From Fimbriiglobus sp043785105 (GTDB lineage Bacteria; Planctomycetota; Planctomycetia; Gemmatales; Gemmataceae), in contig JAYVXO010000103.1 in NCBI GenBank assembly GCA_043785105.1, forward strand, positions 26,636 through 90,635: DNA of 64,000 nucleotides, written 5' to 3'. The notes below the pieces were generated by a model that was not told where the DNA came from, made no database searches, and was given only the letters and a program-made list of their open reading frames with translations. The position numbers were made by a program, and so were the translations under genes. This document shows positions 36,968 through 45,345 of the stretch, in pieces. The first letter of the stretch is position 1. Each line of letters starts with the position of its first letter.

Positions 36968-38362
36968 ATGAGCGCGACTGAAACGACAACAGACACCCCA
37001 GCCCCAACAGAGACCCCAGCAGTCACCCTGACGCTGGCCGAACAGGTGCGAAAAGTTCTGCATGAAGCGGCAACGCCGCTGGCGTTCAAGGACATCTCGA
37101 ATCGGATCGCCAAGCTCTACCCCAAGGGCACCAAGAAAGCCCCAAAACCAGCGCCCCCGTCCGCCGCTGAGATTCAAGCCGAATTGGACCTACCCGGCGT
37201 GTCCGTTCACCCCGCACCCAAACCGGACGGGCTGCCAAAGTATTGGCACAAGCCGCCGCTCGACGAGCAAATTTTGAAGCTGTTCGAGCCAACCGACAAG
37301 AAGAAACTAGCCGACGTGATGGAGGCTTTAGATGGCACACCGGCAACGAAACTCGTGGTTGCCGCCATCAAGAAACTGGTCACCGACAGCAAACTGTTCA
37401 CACACGGTAAGGGAAAAGAGGTCGAGTATGCGACGTTTGAACAACCACCGCCACTGACGGCCACCCAGAAGATGCAGGCAATGGTTCGCGCGAAGGTCGC
37501 GGCTTTGGGTGACGAAGTCGTTGCGGAAGCCAAACTTGGCAAGCCGCCCGCCAAACAAGGGGCCGAAGTAGCCGAAGCCTTTGAACAGCTTTTGAAACAG
37601 CTTGTTGCAGACAAAAAGCTCTTCGCCTACGCCGGTGGCAAGTACAGTCGAAAGCAAGCTCCGACAGTTGCGGAAACGATGGCGGAAACACTTCGGGGGA
37701 AGATGACCAGTCTAGGAGATAAACTAGATGATCTGGTGACTGCGAATCAACTAGGTAAGCCCAAACCCAATCAAGGAGAGGAAGCAGCCGAAGCCTTTGA
37801 CCAAGTTTTGAAACAGCTTGTCGCAGAGAAAAAACTCTTCGCCTACGCCGGTGGCAAATACAGTCGAAAGGAACCGATACTGCCTGAGTGGTACGAAACG
37901 CCCGCTCACAAAAAGTCGTTCGAGGCCCTGCTCAAGGCCACGAATAAAGTCTTGGAATCGGACGGCGTGACGGTCGATCAGGTGTTCGCCGCACTCCGGG
38001 TGAAACTGGCACAATCCCCACCCGTCGCCAAGCCGGTACTCAAGATTCACGAACCGTCTGTTGTCACGCCCCCACCAGAAGTACCTCCCCACGATCTACG
38101 AACTGTGTTGAAGCAGGCGTATGACCACCTGTGCCAGTTCCCAGAGTTTCGTGACAAGTTGGTCGAACTCCCAAGCCTTTACCACGACGCTGTGGAGCGA
38201 ATGCCAGGACTTACGTCTGAGAAGTTTCAGCACGAGTTATGGCAGATGAGTACCGAATGGGTGATCGAATTACATGTTCTGAACGAGACTTACCTAGCGA
38301 AAGAACCACACTTGGCGATCCACCGAAATGATCGGCTTTATTACTACGCACGCTGGAAATAA
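36968..38362 (+). CDS. Tandem winged-helix-like protein, unknown function
   Basis: A 464-residue cytoplasmic protein. After a Thr/Pro/Glu-rich start, residues about 22-90 (LAEQVRKVLHEAATPLAFKD) resemble a HARE-HTH-type winged helix. A second helix-turn-helix-like unit follows (LADVMEALDGTPATKLVVAA), then two copies of a 72-residue unit ending KKLFAYAGGKYSRK, also near-identical in DNA (37571-37654 and 37787-37870). The C-terminal 100 residues form a distinct helical domain. The ATG at 36968 lies 9 bases after GGAG. The ATPase gene starts 5 bases after the stop. DNA binding is inferred from the fold pattern only. Confidence 0.7.
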   Translation: MSATETTTDTPAPTETPAVTLTLAEQVRKVLHEAATPLAFKDISNRIAKLYPKGTKKAPKPAPPSAAEIQAELDLPGVSVHPAPKPDGLPKYWHKPPLDEQILKLFEPTDKKKLADVMEALDGTPATKLVVAAIKKLVTDSKLFTHGKGKEVEYATFEQPPPLTATQKMQAMVRAKVAALGDEVVAEAKLGKPPAKQGAEVAEAFEQLLKQLVADKKLFAYAGGKYSRKQAPTVAETMAETLRGKMTSLGDKLDDLVTANQLGKPKPNQGEEAAEAFDQVLKQLVAEKKLFAYAGGKYSRKEPILPEWYETPAHKKSFEALLKATNKVLESDGVTVDQVFAALRVKLAQSPPVAKPVLKIHEPSVVTPPPEVPPHDLRTVLKQAYDHLCQFPEFRDKLVELPSLYHDAVERMPGLTSEKFQHELWQMSTEWVIELHVLNETYLAKEPHLAIHRNDRLYYYARWK

Positions 38363-38367
38363 CAATT

Positions 38368-40422
38368 ATGACACCAATTGATTCCGGTCTTGCTTGGCTC
38401 GAAGTGCTCCGTGAGTTCAAGCGGAGGATGCCGCGTACTAATCCCGACGTAAACGTGTCTCCGTTTGACGACCGCGTGAGTACGTCCGCTGGCGGACCAC
38501 TTAGCAGTGACTTGTCGGACATGCACTCTGGTGTGCGGGCGCACATCCGCGATACGATCTCTGCCGTAAAAAATGGCAAAAAGCAGTCCCAGGTCATTCT
38601 GCTATCCGGTAATGCCGGGGTTGGCAAAACGCACTTATTACGAACCTTTCAGACGGCTGAAGCGATGGAGCAACTCGGACATATTTGCGTCGGCGGATCG
38701 AATCACTGGAAGATCGACGAATTCCAAGCCCGGCTACTTGATTGGGTGATCGAAGCACTGACAGCACCGAGTCCGACTGGGGATCAGGAGCTTAATGACC
38801 CGAAATTGCCAGTACATCCCCTGCTTGAGCGAATCCGGGCGATCGGGTTTCGTGCCGTCGAACACCTTTTGAAAAACCCCACGTCGTGGGAAACGTGTCT
38901 CGCCAGTCCGGGCGGTCGATTATTCGGTCGGTTGCTGCAACGGTGGACCCGGCCATCGTTCGCCAAGTTGCAAACGTTGGTCGCTGTTCGTGACCCTGTG
39001 GTTTTTCAATATTTCGATTTCACCAAGTTCAGCAGTTATGTATGCGATCGGTTCCTGGCCGATCGGGCAAATCCACTTCACCGCTTCGCATTGAGAGTAT
39101 TGCTCATCTACTTGTTCCCGGATAACGCCGAGTCCGGTGTCGGCACTAGGGAACGAGTTCTGCATTGGTTCCGCGGACGGGGGGATGAGGAGTATTTCAC
39201 CAAGCGGCTCGGAGCCAGCGAACAACCGGATCGTGCGTATAGTCAATTTGAAGCCGTCAAGTTGCTCGCCCACCTCTTTTCACCAGCGGTTTCGGCACAA
39301 CTGTCATCTGAAAACGCACCGTGCGAACCGCGCGTGTTTCTCCTGACGTTCGATCAGGCGGAGGGACGGAACGAGCTATTTGAAAATGATGATGACTGGA
39401 AAACATTTTTTGCCCATCTCAGCGAGTTGTACAACTCGCTACCCAATGTCGTGGTGCTGTTCACGATGACTCTTGGCCTGAGGAACAGGTTACACGGCAT
39501 CATGGAGCGGCAATTTCGAGACCGGATCCGTATGGATGATACGTTCACCCTTTTTCTTCCAACTCAAGAGCAGGTCGTTGGGCTTTATCGCGCTCGTATC
39601 GAGAATTGGCTTGAGAAAGACGATGACCTGAAAACCAAATACCAAAAACTTGACAACCAGTTTCTCCCGTTCACGCGGGAAGAAGTCATTGCCGTTGGAG
39701 CGAATCAGACGGTTCGGCAAACACTCGAAAACTTTGACACCGCCTTTCGCAACAAGATCCGTGAGGTGACAGTCGATGCCGCCATTGACTACCTGTTCGA
39801 GCGGAATGAATTGAGTCAGGCTGAGTCACGGGTCAACGAGTGGGATTACACATCAGTTCACCTCGAAACAGTCCGAACCTTATTAGGTGCATTCGGCCCA
39901 CTGCTATCAGCTGATGTCGGCGTCGAGCTTCGAGAAGCAACTCTAACGAGGCTAGATAGTGTTCCAGTTCTCCGATTGCAGATTGGGTTACTGATGCAAT
40001 CGCCGACCATTACGCTTTACCTAGCTCGCATGGGTTGGAACTATCGCAGTCAAATCACAAGTCTCGTGACTGAATTCTTGTACAACCGAGAAAAAGTGAA
40101 GACTTTCTTGTGTGTCGTCAGGTCGCAACCGTTTTCAGAGTCCTTGGACTTGGTGCAAAAACATTATCAAAGTCAGTTCTCAACAGGTGTGTGTTCAGTG
40201 GAAGTCGAATCCACGTTTGTTGCGTTGAATTCAGTGAATGCAAACCGGAGCGAGTACGCCAAACGAAGTGACGGACCCGCTCAACTGACCGCACTCGACG
40301 AACTGATCCGAACCGAAGTGGCAGGCACTTATCTCGGCCACTTGTTCCGGCACGCACGCAACAAAATCGACGGAATCATGAATGGAATGTCAGCCTCAGA
40401 ACCCCAAACAACGACCGAGTAA
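38368..40422 (+). CDS. P-loop ATPase, unknown function
   Basis: A 684-residue protein with a Walker A motif GNAGVGKTH at residues 81-89, a Walker B-like LLTFDQAEGR near 325, a sensor-like strand NVVVLFTMTLGLR and an Arg-rich RQFRDRIRMDD stretch. The order fits an AAA/STAND or Orc-like ATPase. The C-terminal 300 residues are helical with no recognised domain. There is no signal or membrane segment. It is tightly packed between the winged-helix-like protein (5 bases) and the beta-rich protein (17 bases). I cannot assign it to BREX, DISARM or another known system, though the architecture would suit a defence or DNA-transaction complex. Confidence 0.75.
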   Translation: MTPIDSGLAWLEVLREFKRRMPRTNPDVNVSPFDDRVSTSAGGPLSSDLSDMHSGVRAHIRDTISAVKNGKKQSQVILLSGNAGVGKTHLLRTFQTAEAMEQLGHICVGGSNHWKIDEFQARLLDWVIEALTAPSPTGDQELNDPKLPVHPLLERIRAIGFRAVEHLLKNPTSWETCLASPGGRLFGRLLQRWTRPSFAKLQTLVAVRDPVVFQYFDFTKFSSYVCDRFLADRANPLHRFALRVLLIYLFPDNAESGVGTRERVLHWFRGRGDEEYFTKRLGASEQPDRAYSQFEAVKLLAHLFSPAVSAQLSSENAPCEPRVFLLTFDQAEGRNELFENDDDWKTFFAHLSELYNSLPNVVVLFTMTLGLRNRLHGIMERQFRDRIRMDDTFTLFLPTQEQVVGLYRARIENWLEKDDDLKTKYQKLDNQFLPFTREEVIAVGANQTVRQTLENFDTAFRNKIREVTVDAAIDYLFERNELSQAESRVNEWDYTSVHLETVRTLLGAFGPLLSADVGVELREATLTRLDSVPVLRLQIGLLMQSPTITLYLARMGWNYRSQITSLVTEFLYNREKVKTFLCVVRSQPFSESLDLVQKHYQSQFSTGVCSVEVESTFVALNSVNANRSEYAKRSDGPAQLTALDELIRTEVAGTYLGHLFRHARNKIDGIMNGMSASEPQTTTE

Positions 40423-40439
40423 CCTAAGAGGGCAAGTCG

Positions 40440-41699
40440 ATGTCTCCACTTGTTACGATCGAGTTGCTCGACAATTGGGACCACGTACCTGTTGGTGAGT
40501 TGATACTACTCCGGTTCGTCGTTTCGCGGCCATCCGATTCCATCGCTCCGATCGAGATTCCAGCCGGCGGCGTGACGCACCCGACGGCTTTGCTGAACAC
40601 AGACCTACTGCTCCAAGACCTCACACTGTTTCCTGGTGACACAACTTCTATCACTGTTGGCGTGCGATATGAAGCCTGTGGAATCGCCGATTTGAGCGCT
40701 TTTAGTTTGTTGCTCCGGACGACTGGCGAAGTGGTGAGGCGACACTCTGTCCCGCTCCCACCGCACCCGTTCCGGGTGGTGCCGTCGCTGGATCAGGCGG
40801 TGGGTGTTCAAGTCACTCGCATTTGCAAGTATGACAACGCGGAGAAAGTCGAAGTCGTGGTGGTGAACCAATCGTCCTCCGACATGACGGATGTCGAGCT
40901 AACCATCGGCCCGCCTGACTCCGTTCGTGCTGGCCCGCTTCGACGACGGGAGCCACGGTTGCGATCCAAACAGGAGATTCGCTTTGATCTGGTCGTGGCT
41001 TGCGAGACGATCGAATTCACACTGGCGGCCACTATTGACGGTGAGCGGGTCGAGAGCAAGCGAAGTTTGGCGATGCCGTCCCGTGAACAAAACCATGCGG
41101 ACACTCCGGCTGCGTTCGTCTTCCTCGAACCTCGCGCATTGACGACCGATCGCGTCACCCTGGTTCCAGAAGGCACGTCCGCCGAGGTGACCGGGACCGG
41201 CGGGGTGTTCCCCGTTCGTGGTGGCAAATCACGATACGTGTTGACGGTGTTTCCGTCCCACCCGCAGGCGACGAGCGTGCGGTTGTACTCCGCTGCGGGT
41301 CAGGTGGAAGTGGAACCGATCACGAAGCCGGGCCACCAGTGGTCGTTTTTAATCACGATCGTTGAGAACCCGATGCTCACGCAATTGGTCCGGCTCGACT
41401 ACGACGTGCAGGTGTCCGGGACGCCGCTACGTGGTGAGTTGTACCTGTCCGTTCGACCCACCAACTGGAAGCTGTGGGGCTTCGCCGCGACGGGTGGATT
41501 GGCGTTGACCGCCAAGGGGGTAGCCGGACTTGGACCCGCGCTGTTGCGCTACGACGGCGGTCTAGACGGGTTAGTCGAGCACATGGGAAATTTGGTCGAG
41601 TTGCGGTGGTTCGATTGGTTACAAGCCGGCTCCATCTTGGTCATTCGTGGCGGGCTATGGGTCGCCGACCGGGTCTGGCGGCCACTCCAAGAGGGCTGA
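40440..41699 (+). CDS. Beta-rich protein with hydrophobic C-terminus, unknown function
   Basis: A 419-residue protein without a signal peptide. Residues 1-335 alternate short strands in a pattern of three beta-sandwich domains (for example VTIELLDNWDHVPVGEL, VEVVVVNQSSSDMTDVELTI and VRLDYDVQVSGTPLRGELYL). The end has two hydrophobic stretches (WGFAATGGLALTAKGVAGLG near 345-365 and WLQAGSILVIRGGLWVA near 395-412) that could insert in the membrane. AGAGGG precedes the ATG. It is third in the operon after the ATPase. I do not recognise a family; it may be the membrane-facing or partner-binding part of the system. Confidence 0.7.
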   Translation: MSPLVTIELLDNWDHVPVGELILLRFVVSRPSDSIAPIEIPAGGVTHPTALLNTDLLLQDLTLFPGDTTSITVGVRYEACGIADLSAFSLLLRTTGEVVRRHSVPLPPHPFRVVPSLDQAVGVQVTRICKYDNAEKVEVVVVNQSSSDMTDVELTIGPPDSVRAGPLRRREPRLRSKQEIRFDLVVACETIEFTLAATIDGERVESKRSLAMPSREQNHADTPAAFVFLEPRALTTDRVTLVPEGTSAEVTGTGGVFPVRGGKSRYVLTVFPSHPQATSVRLYSAAGQVEVEPITKPGHQWSFLITIVENPMLTQLVRLDYDVQVSGTPLRGELYLSVRPTNWKLWGFAATGGLALTAKGVAGLGPALLRYDGGLDGLVEHMGNLVELRWFDWLQAGSILVIRGGLWVADRVWRPLQEG

Positions 41700-41820
41700 A
41701 AGTAGCGGTCTTTATTTCCCGCCAGATCTGCGATTCGGGCCTCAGGTCCGTGTCAGCACCGCAGTGTGACGCGGCTGGAATCGACTTGACTTTTGAAGCA
41801 GTGTCGTAGAAACTACTGGC

Positions 41821-42261
41821 ATGTGGCATCCCGTGCTGACCCTCTGTTTCACAATCACGACCCTTTTCGGGCCGTCCTTGTGCTGCTGTGGTTTGGCCAC
41901 GCCCGCCAATCTGAAAAACTCCTCGTCTCCCATCTCGGCACAGACGAAACCGATCAAGTCGTGCTGTCAACCGGCGCCCTGCCCGAGTGCTGATGGCGAA
42001 CAAGATTCGTCACACCAGGAAAAGTCCAAGTGCCCGTGTGGTAAGACCAAGGTCATTGCTGATACCCTCCCGACGAATGCGGAATCGGCAAACGATCTTG
42101 GCAACCAATTGCGTCTTTTGTGTATTGAGTTAGCTTGTGGGTTTCCTGTCAAAGTTTGTGATAGCCAAATACACGAAGTCGGTCGATTCAATTCTTCACC
42201 CGCCGTTGCCCAGTTGAGTGGCCGCGCACTTCTTGCCGCCTATTCCACACTTCGCTGCTAG
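41821..42261 (+). CDS. Small exported Cys-rich protein
   Basis: A 146-residue protein with a hydrophobic start (MWHPVLTLCFTITTLFGP) and clustered Cys: CCC near residue 22, SCCQPAPC near 58 and CPCGK near 83. No strong ribosome site is seen. Its place at the head of a metal-resistance island suggests metal binding outside the cytoplasm, but this is inference and the start is uncertain. Confidence 0.55.
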   Translation: MWHPVLTLCFTITTLFGPSLCCCGLATPANLKNSSSPISAQTKPIKSCCQPAPCPSADGEQDSSHQEKSKCPCGKTKVIADTLPTNAESANDLGNQLRLLCIELACGFPVKVCDSQIHEVGRFNSSPAVAQLSGRALLAAYSTLRC

Positions 42262-42372
42262 TCTGTCGTTCCGTTTCACTCCCTAACTAATTCTTTGCGG
42301 CCCGAGTTTCCACACGGTGGATTGTCGCGTGCCGTTCACTCGGATTCTCTCGGATTCACAAGGAGGGCCGTC

Positions 42373-43236
42373 ATGGTCCCATCGGCTCGTCGAGCTTTTT
42401 TGCTCAGTGGTTTGCTTGCGGCTACGTCGGTATTTGTCGGCTGTAATAAAAATGATTCCGCGCTCACACCGACCGCGAATAGCTCGAAGTCGGCAGCGAA
42501 CAGTCCGTCGTCTCCTGCGAAAGGTGATGACGAACACGGTCACGTACCGAGTGTTCACGGCGGGATTGTCGTTCCGATCGGGAGTGACAGCTACCATGCC
42601 GAAGCGGTCTTCGAAAAGGGTGGTATCTTGCGGCTCTACACCCTCGGCAAGAACGAGGCCGTGATTCTCGAAGTCGAGGCTCAACCGCTCAATGCCTTCG
42701 TGAAAATCGTCGGCGGGATGGAGGCCGAGTCGTTCATTCTCAGTGCCAAGCCTCAACCCGGCGATCAGTCCGGGATGACATCGTTGTTTATCGGCCATCT
42801 TCCCAAGGATGTGGCCGGCAAGAATGTCGAAGTCACAATTCCCACGATTCGGATTGGTAACGAACGCTTCCGGATCGCCTTCAAGTCCGCACCGGATGGC
42901 GGCGAACATGGGATGCCGTCCAAGGTCGCCGACGACGAGGAGAAGAAGCTGTACTTGACCCCCGGCGGCAAGTACACGGCGGCCGACATCAAAGCCAACG
43001 GCAACATGACCGCTTCACAGAAGTTTAGGGGCGCCAAAGCCGAACACGATTTGAAACCCAAGTCCGGCGACAAAATCTGCCCGATTACGCTGACCAAGGC
43101 CAGTCCGAAGTTCACGTGGGTCATCGACGGGAAGCCCTACGAGTTCTGCTGCCCGCCGTGCGTGGATGAGTTCGTCACCCTGGCCAAGGAAAAGCCAAGC
43201 GAACTCAAGCCCCCTGAAGAGTACCGCCAAAAGTAA
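42373..43236 (+). CDS. Lipoprotein with C-terminal Cys-rich (YHS/TRASH-like) domain
   Basis: A 287-residue lipoprotein: a signal ending VGCNKN (twin Arg before the helix), a His-rich short segment (GDDEHGHVPSVHGG), a beta domain, and at the end a metal-binding-like domain (GDKICPITLTKASPKFTWVI, then FCCPPCVDEFV). This end resembles YHS/TRASH domains that bind transition metals. AGGAGG lies 6 bases before the ATG at 42373. The following lipoprotein has a similar Cys end. Confidence 0.75.
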   Translation: MVPSARRAFLLSGLLAATSVFVGCNKNDSALTPTANSSKSAANSPSSPAKGDDEHGHVPSVHGGIVVPIGSDSYHAEAVFEKGGILRLYTLGKNEAVILEVEAQPLNAFVKIVGGMEAESFILSAKPQPGDQSGMTSLFIGHLPKDVAGKNVEVTIPTIRIGNERFRIAFKSAPDGGEHGMPSKVADDEEKKLYLTPGGKYTAADIKANGNMTASQKFRGAKAEHDLKPKSGDKICPITLTKASPKFTWVIDGKPYEFCCPPCVDEFVTLAKEKPSELKPPEEYRQK

Positions 43237-43288
43237 TTCCTCACCCCTCTCGGTTACCACCGACCCCATTTTCTTTCCGGAGACAGAC

Positions 43289-43678
43289 ATGACCTCGTTT
43301 CGATTATTCCCAGCCTCGGTTGTATTGATCGCCTTAACCGCGATGGTTGGGTGCGGCCCGAACAAAACCCCCCCCAATCCGACCAGCCAAAGTAGTCCCG
43401 CGAAACCGGGTTCACCTGTGGCCGATGATGTCACTGCCATGCGTGCCAAACTCGACCCTGCGGACAAGGCATTGGTCGAGGCCCAGGAATGGTGTGTCAT
43501 CTCGTCCGACGAACGACTCGGCTCGATGGGCGTGCCAATCAAGCTGGACATCAAGGGCCAGCCGGTTTTTGTTTGCTGCAAGGGATGCGTGAAGAAAGCG
43601 GAGGCGAACCCCGAAAAGACGCTCGCCAAAGTCGCCGAGTTGAAGACCAAGAAGGCGGCTGAAAAGTTGCCTCATTGA
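43289..43678 (+). CDS. Small lipoprotein with Cys-rich metal-binding-like motif
   Basis: A 129-residue lipoprotein: signal ending MVGCGPN, a Pro/Ser linker, then EWCVISSDERLGSMGVPI and FVCCKGCVKKAEANPE, the same Cys spacing as the end of the previous gene. CCGGAGA lies just before the ATG at 43289. It probably binds a metal in the periplasm. It is 52 bases after the previous lipoprotein. Confidence 0.75.
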   Translation: MTSFRLFPASVVLIALTAMVGCGPNKTPPNPTSQSSPAKPGSPVADDVTAMRAKLDPADKALVEAQEWCVISSDERLGSMGVPIKLDIKGQPVFVCCKGCVKKAEANPEKTLAKVAELKTKKAAEKLPH

Positions 43679-43803
43679 AGACGAGTTCATTGAGTCAATC
43701 CGCCCGACTCGCCCAGGGCCTTCCGAGTTTGAGCAGTATTCCGTCGCAGTCTTGCCAACTGGCAATAACCGACTGTCCCGAATCGAACCCAGGAGTTTCA
43801 GCT

Positions 43804-44637
43804 ATGCGAGCTTTATTCACGATTGTCATGTCATTCGCCGTCATCGGCTGTGGCCAAAAACAAAGTAACCCGACTGCGGTCAGTCACTCTCACGCCCCGA
43901 GTGACAAGAAGCTGGATTCGCACGGCGAGGGCGATCACGCGGGACACAAAGCGGTACTGAGCAACATCAACCTTCAGACCCGCGAGGGGCTGAAGGCGGG
44001 GGCCGCCTCCCAACTCCGCTTCACGATTCCCGATGCTCAAGGCAAGCCGATCAAGACTTTTGCCGTCTCCCATGATGCGAAAGTTCACTTCATCCTAATC
44101 CGCAACGGACTGGATCAGTTCGCCCACTTGCACCCGAACCTCGATCCGGCAACCGGCACGTTGACGACCGATTACACCTTTCCGGTAGGAGGTATCTACC
44201 ACCTGTTCGCGGATTATCAAGAATCGGGCCAAATGATGATGACCGCAACGGCTCGTGTCGAAGTGGCAGGAGACGCCCCCGTTGCAACCGAGTTGACGCC
44301 CGACGTTCCTGGGCTGCTAAAAGGTAATGGAATCGAGGCCAAAGTCTCCATTGAGGGGGCCAAGCCCGGAGTAGAGGCCAAGGTCCGATTCGAGGTACTC
44401 GATGGAGGTACGCCGGTAACCGATCTGGAGCCGTACATGGGAGCGATGGGGCACTTGGTCGTCGTGAGTGCGGACGCCAAACAGTACGTCCATGCTCACC
44501 CAATGGAAAAGGCGGAAGCCAAGAACATCGTCACATTCGGAGCAACTTTCCCGGCGGCTGGTGTTTACAAGGGGTGGGGCCAGTTCAAGCGGGGCGGGCA
44601 TGTGAGGATCGTGCCATTTGTCGTAAAAATCGACTGA
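43804..44637 (+). CDS. His-rich lipoprotein with two Ig-like domains
   Basis: A 277-residue lipoprotein: signal ending AVIGCGQK, a His-rich segment (SHSHAPSDKKLDSHGEGDHA), then two beta-sandwich domains. The second contains MGHLVVVSADAKQYVHAHP and the first DQFAHLHPN, His motifs seen in YtkA/FixH-like and copper-associated periplasmic proteins. AGGAG lies about 9 bases before the ATG. The position between the Cys-motif lipoproteins and the Csp-like gene supports a role in periplasmic metal handling. Confidence 0.75.
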   Translation: MRALFTIVMSFAVIGCGQKQSNPTAVSHSHAPSDKKLDSHGEGDHAGHKAVLSNINLQTREGLKAGAASQLRFTIPDAQGKPIKTFAVSHDAKVHFILIRNGLDQFAHLHPNLDPATGTLTTDYTFPVGGIYHLFADYQESGQMMMTATARVEVAGDAPVATELTPDVPGLLKGNGIEAKVSIEGAKPGVEAKVRFEVLDGGTPVTDLEPYMGAMGHLVVVSADAKQYVHAHPMEKAEAKNIVTFGATFPAAGVYKGWGQFKRGGHVRIVPFVVKID

Positions 44638-44815
44638 GCCGACTGCACGCCAGTCGTGCCCAGCACCCAAATCAGAATCAAAAACAATCTAAATGACACT
44701 ATGTAGAACGAGTTATTGATTTTATCGTGGCATGACATTTGCGACATAAAACCTGTCGTCCGCGTTGTGCGAACGACAAGCTGATAAATAGGTGCTTGGC
44801 ACCAGGAGGATTCAG

Positions 44816-45268
44816 ATGAAGAGCTACATGATTTTGGGAGCGTTCGCCATTCTCGCCGCCTATACCGGGTTGGCAGTCGCGCCAATTCAAGCCGACGACA
44901 AGGACCACAAGGACCACATGGCAATGTATGAACAGTGCGCGAAGGTCTGCGCCGACTGCCAGGTGGCATGTGACAAGAATTTCCACCACTGCTTCATGCT
45001 GGTCGAGAGCGGTAAGAAGGATCACGCCAAAGCGGCGCACCTAAGCGTAGACTGCGCCGAGTTCTGCGCACTCTCCGCGAAGTTGACTGCCCGACACAGT
45101 GTGCTGGCCGGCACCGCATGCGAGTCTTGCGCAAAAGCGTGTGACGCCTGTGCCGCAGAATGCCAAAAGTTCGCCGACATGCCGGAAATGAAGGCGTGTG
45201 CCGAGTCGTGCAAGAAGTGTGCAGCCTCCTGCCGTGAGATGGTCAAGCACGCCGGAATGATGAAGTAA
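44816..45268 (+). CDS. Exported Csp1-like copper storage protein (four-helix, Cys-rich)
   Basis: A 150-residue protein with a Sec-type signal (residues 1-26) and 16 Cys, most spaced 3-4 apart along helices (CAKVCADCQVAC, CESCAKACDACAAEC, CAESCKKCAASC). This is the DUF326/Csp1 pattern, in which Cys line the inside of a four-helix bundle and store many Cu(I) ions. The signal makes it the exported Csp1 type, not cytosolic Csp3. AGGAGG precedes the ATG at 44816 (an in-frame start at 44792 is less likely). It lies between the His-rich lipoprotein and the RND adaptor, which points the island to copper. Confidence 0.85.
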   Translation: MKSYMILGAFAILAAYTGLAVAPIQADDKDHKDHMAMYEQCAKVCADCQVACDKNFHHCFMLVESGKKDHAKAAHLSVDCAEFCALSAKLTARHSVLAGTACESCAKACDACAAECQKFADMPEMKACAESCKKCAASCREMVKHAGMMK

Positions 45269-45345
45269 CTTCATTAAATCCTCTGGTTGTCCGGAACGGC
45301 TACCGGGCAATCAGGTTGGAATCGAACGCATCGAGGTGTCCCGTC

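Noticed and set aside
35230..37177. N-terminal extension of the TPR gene to 37177
   Set aside because: The extra 153 residues have no family match and overlap the divergent gene starting at 36968; the membrane helix starts at 36718.
36968..41699. Assignment of the three-gene operon to BREX or DISARM
   Set aside because: No methyltransferase, PglZ-like phosphatase, helicase or Lon-like gene is present, and the ATPase is much shorter than BrxC.
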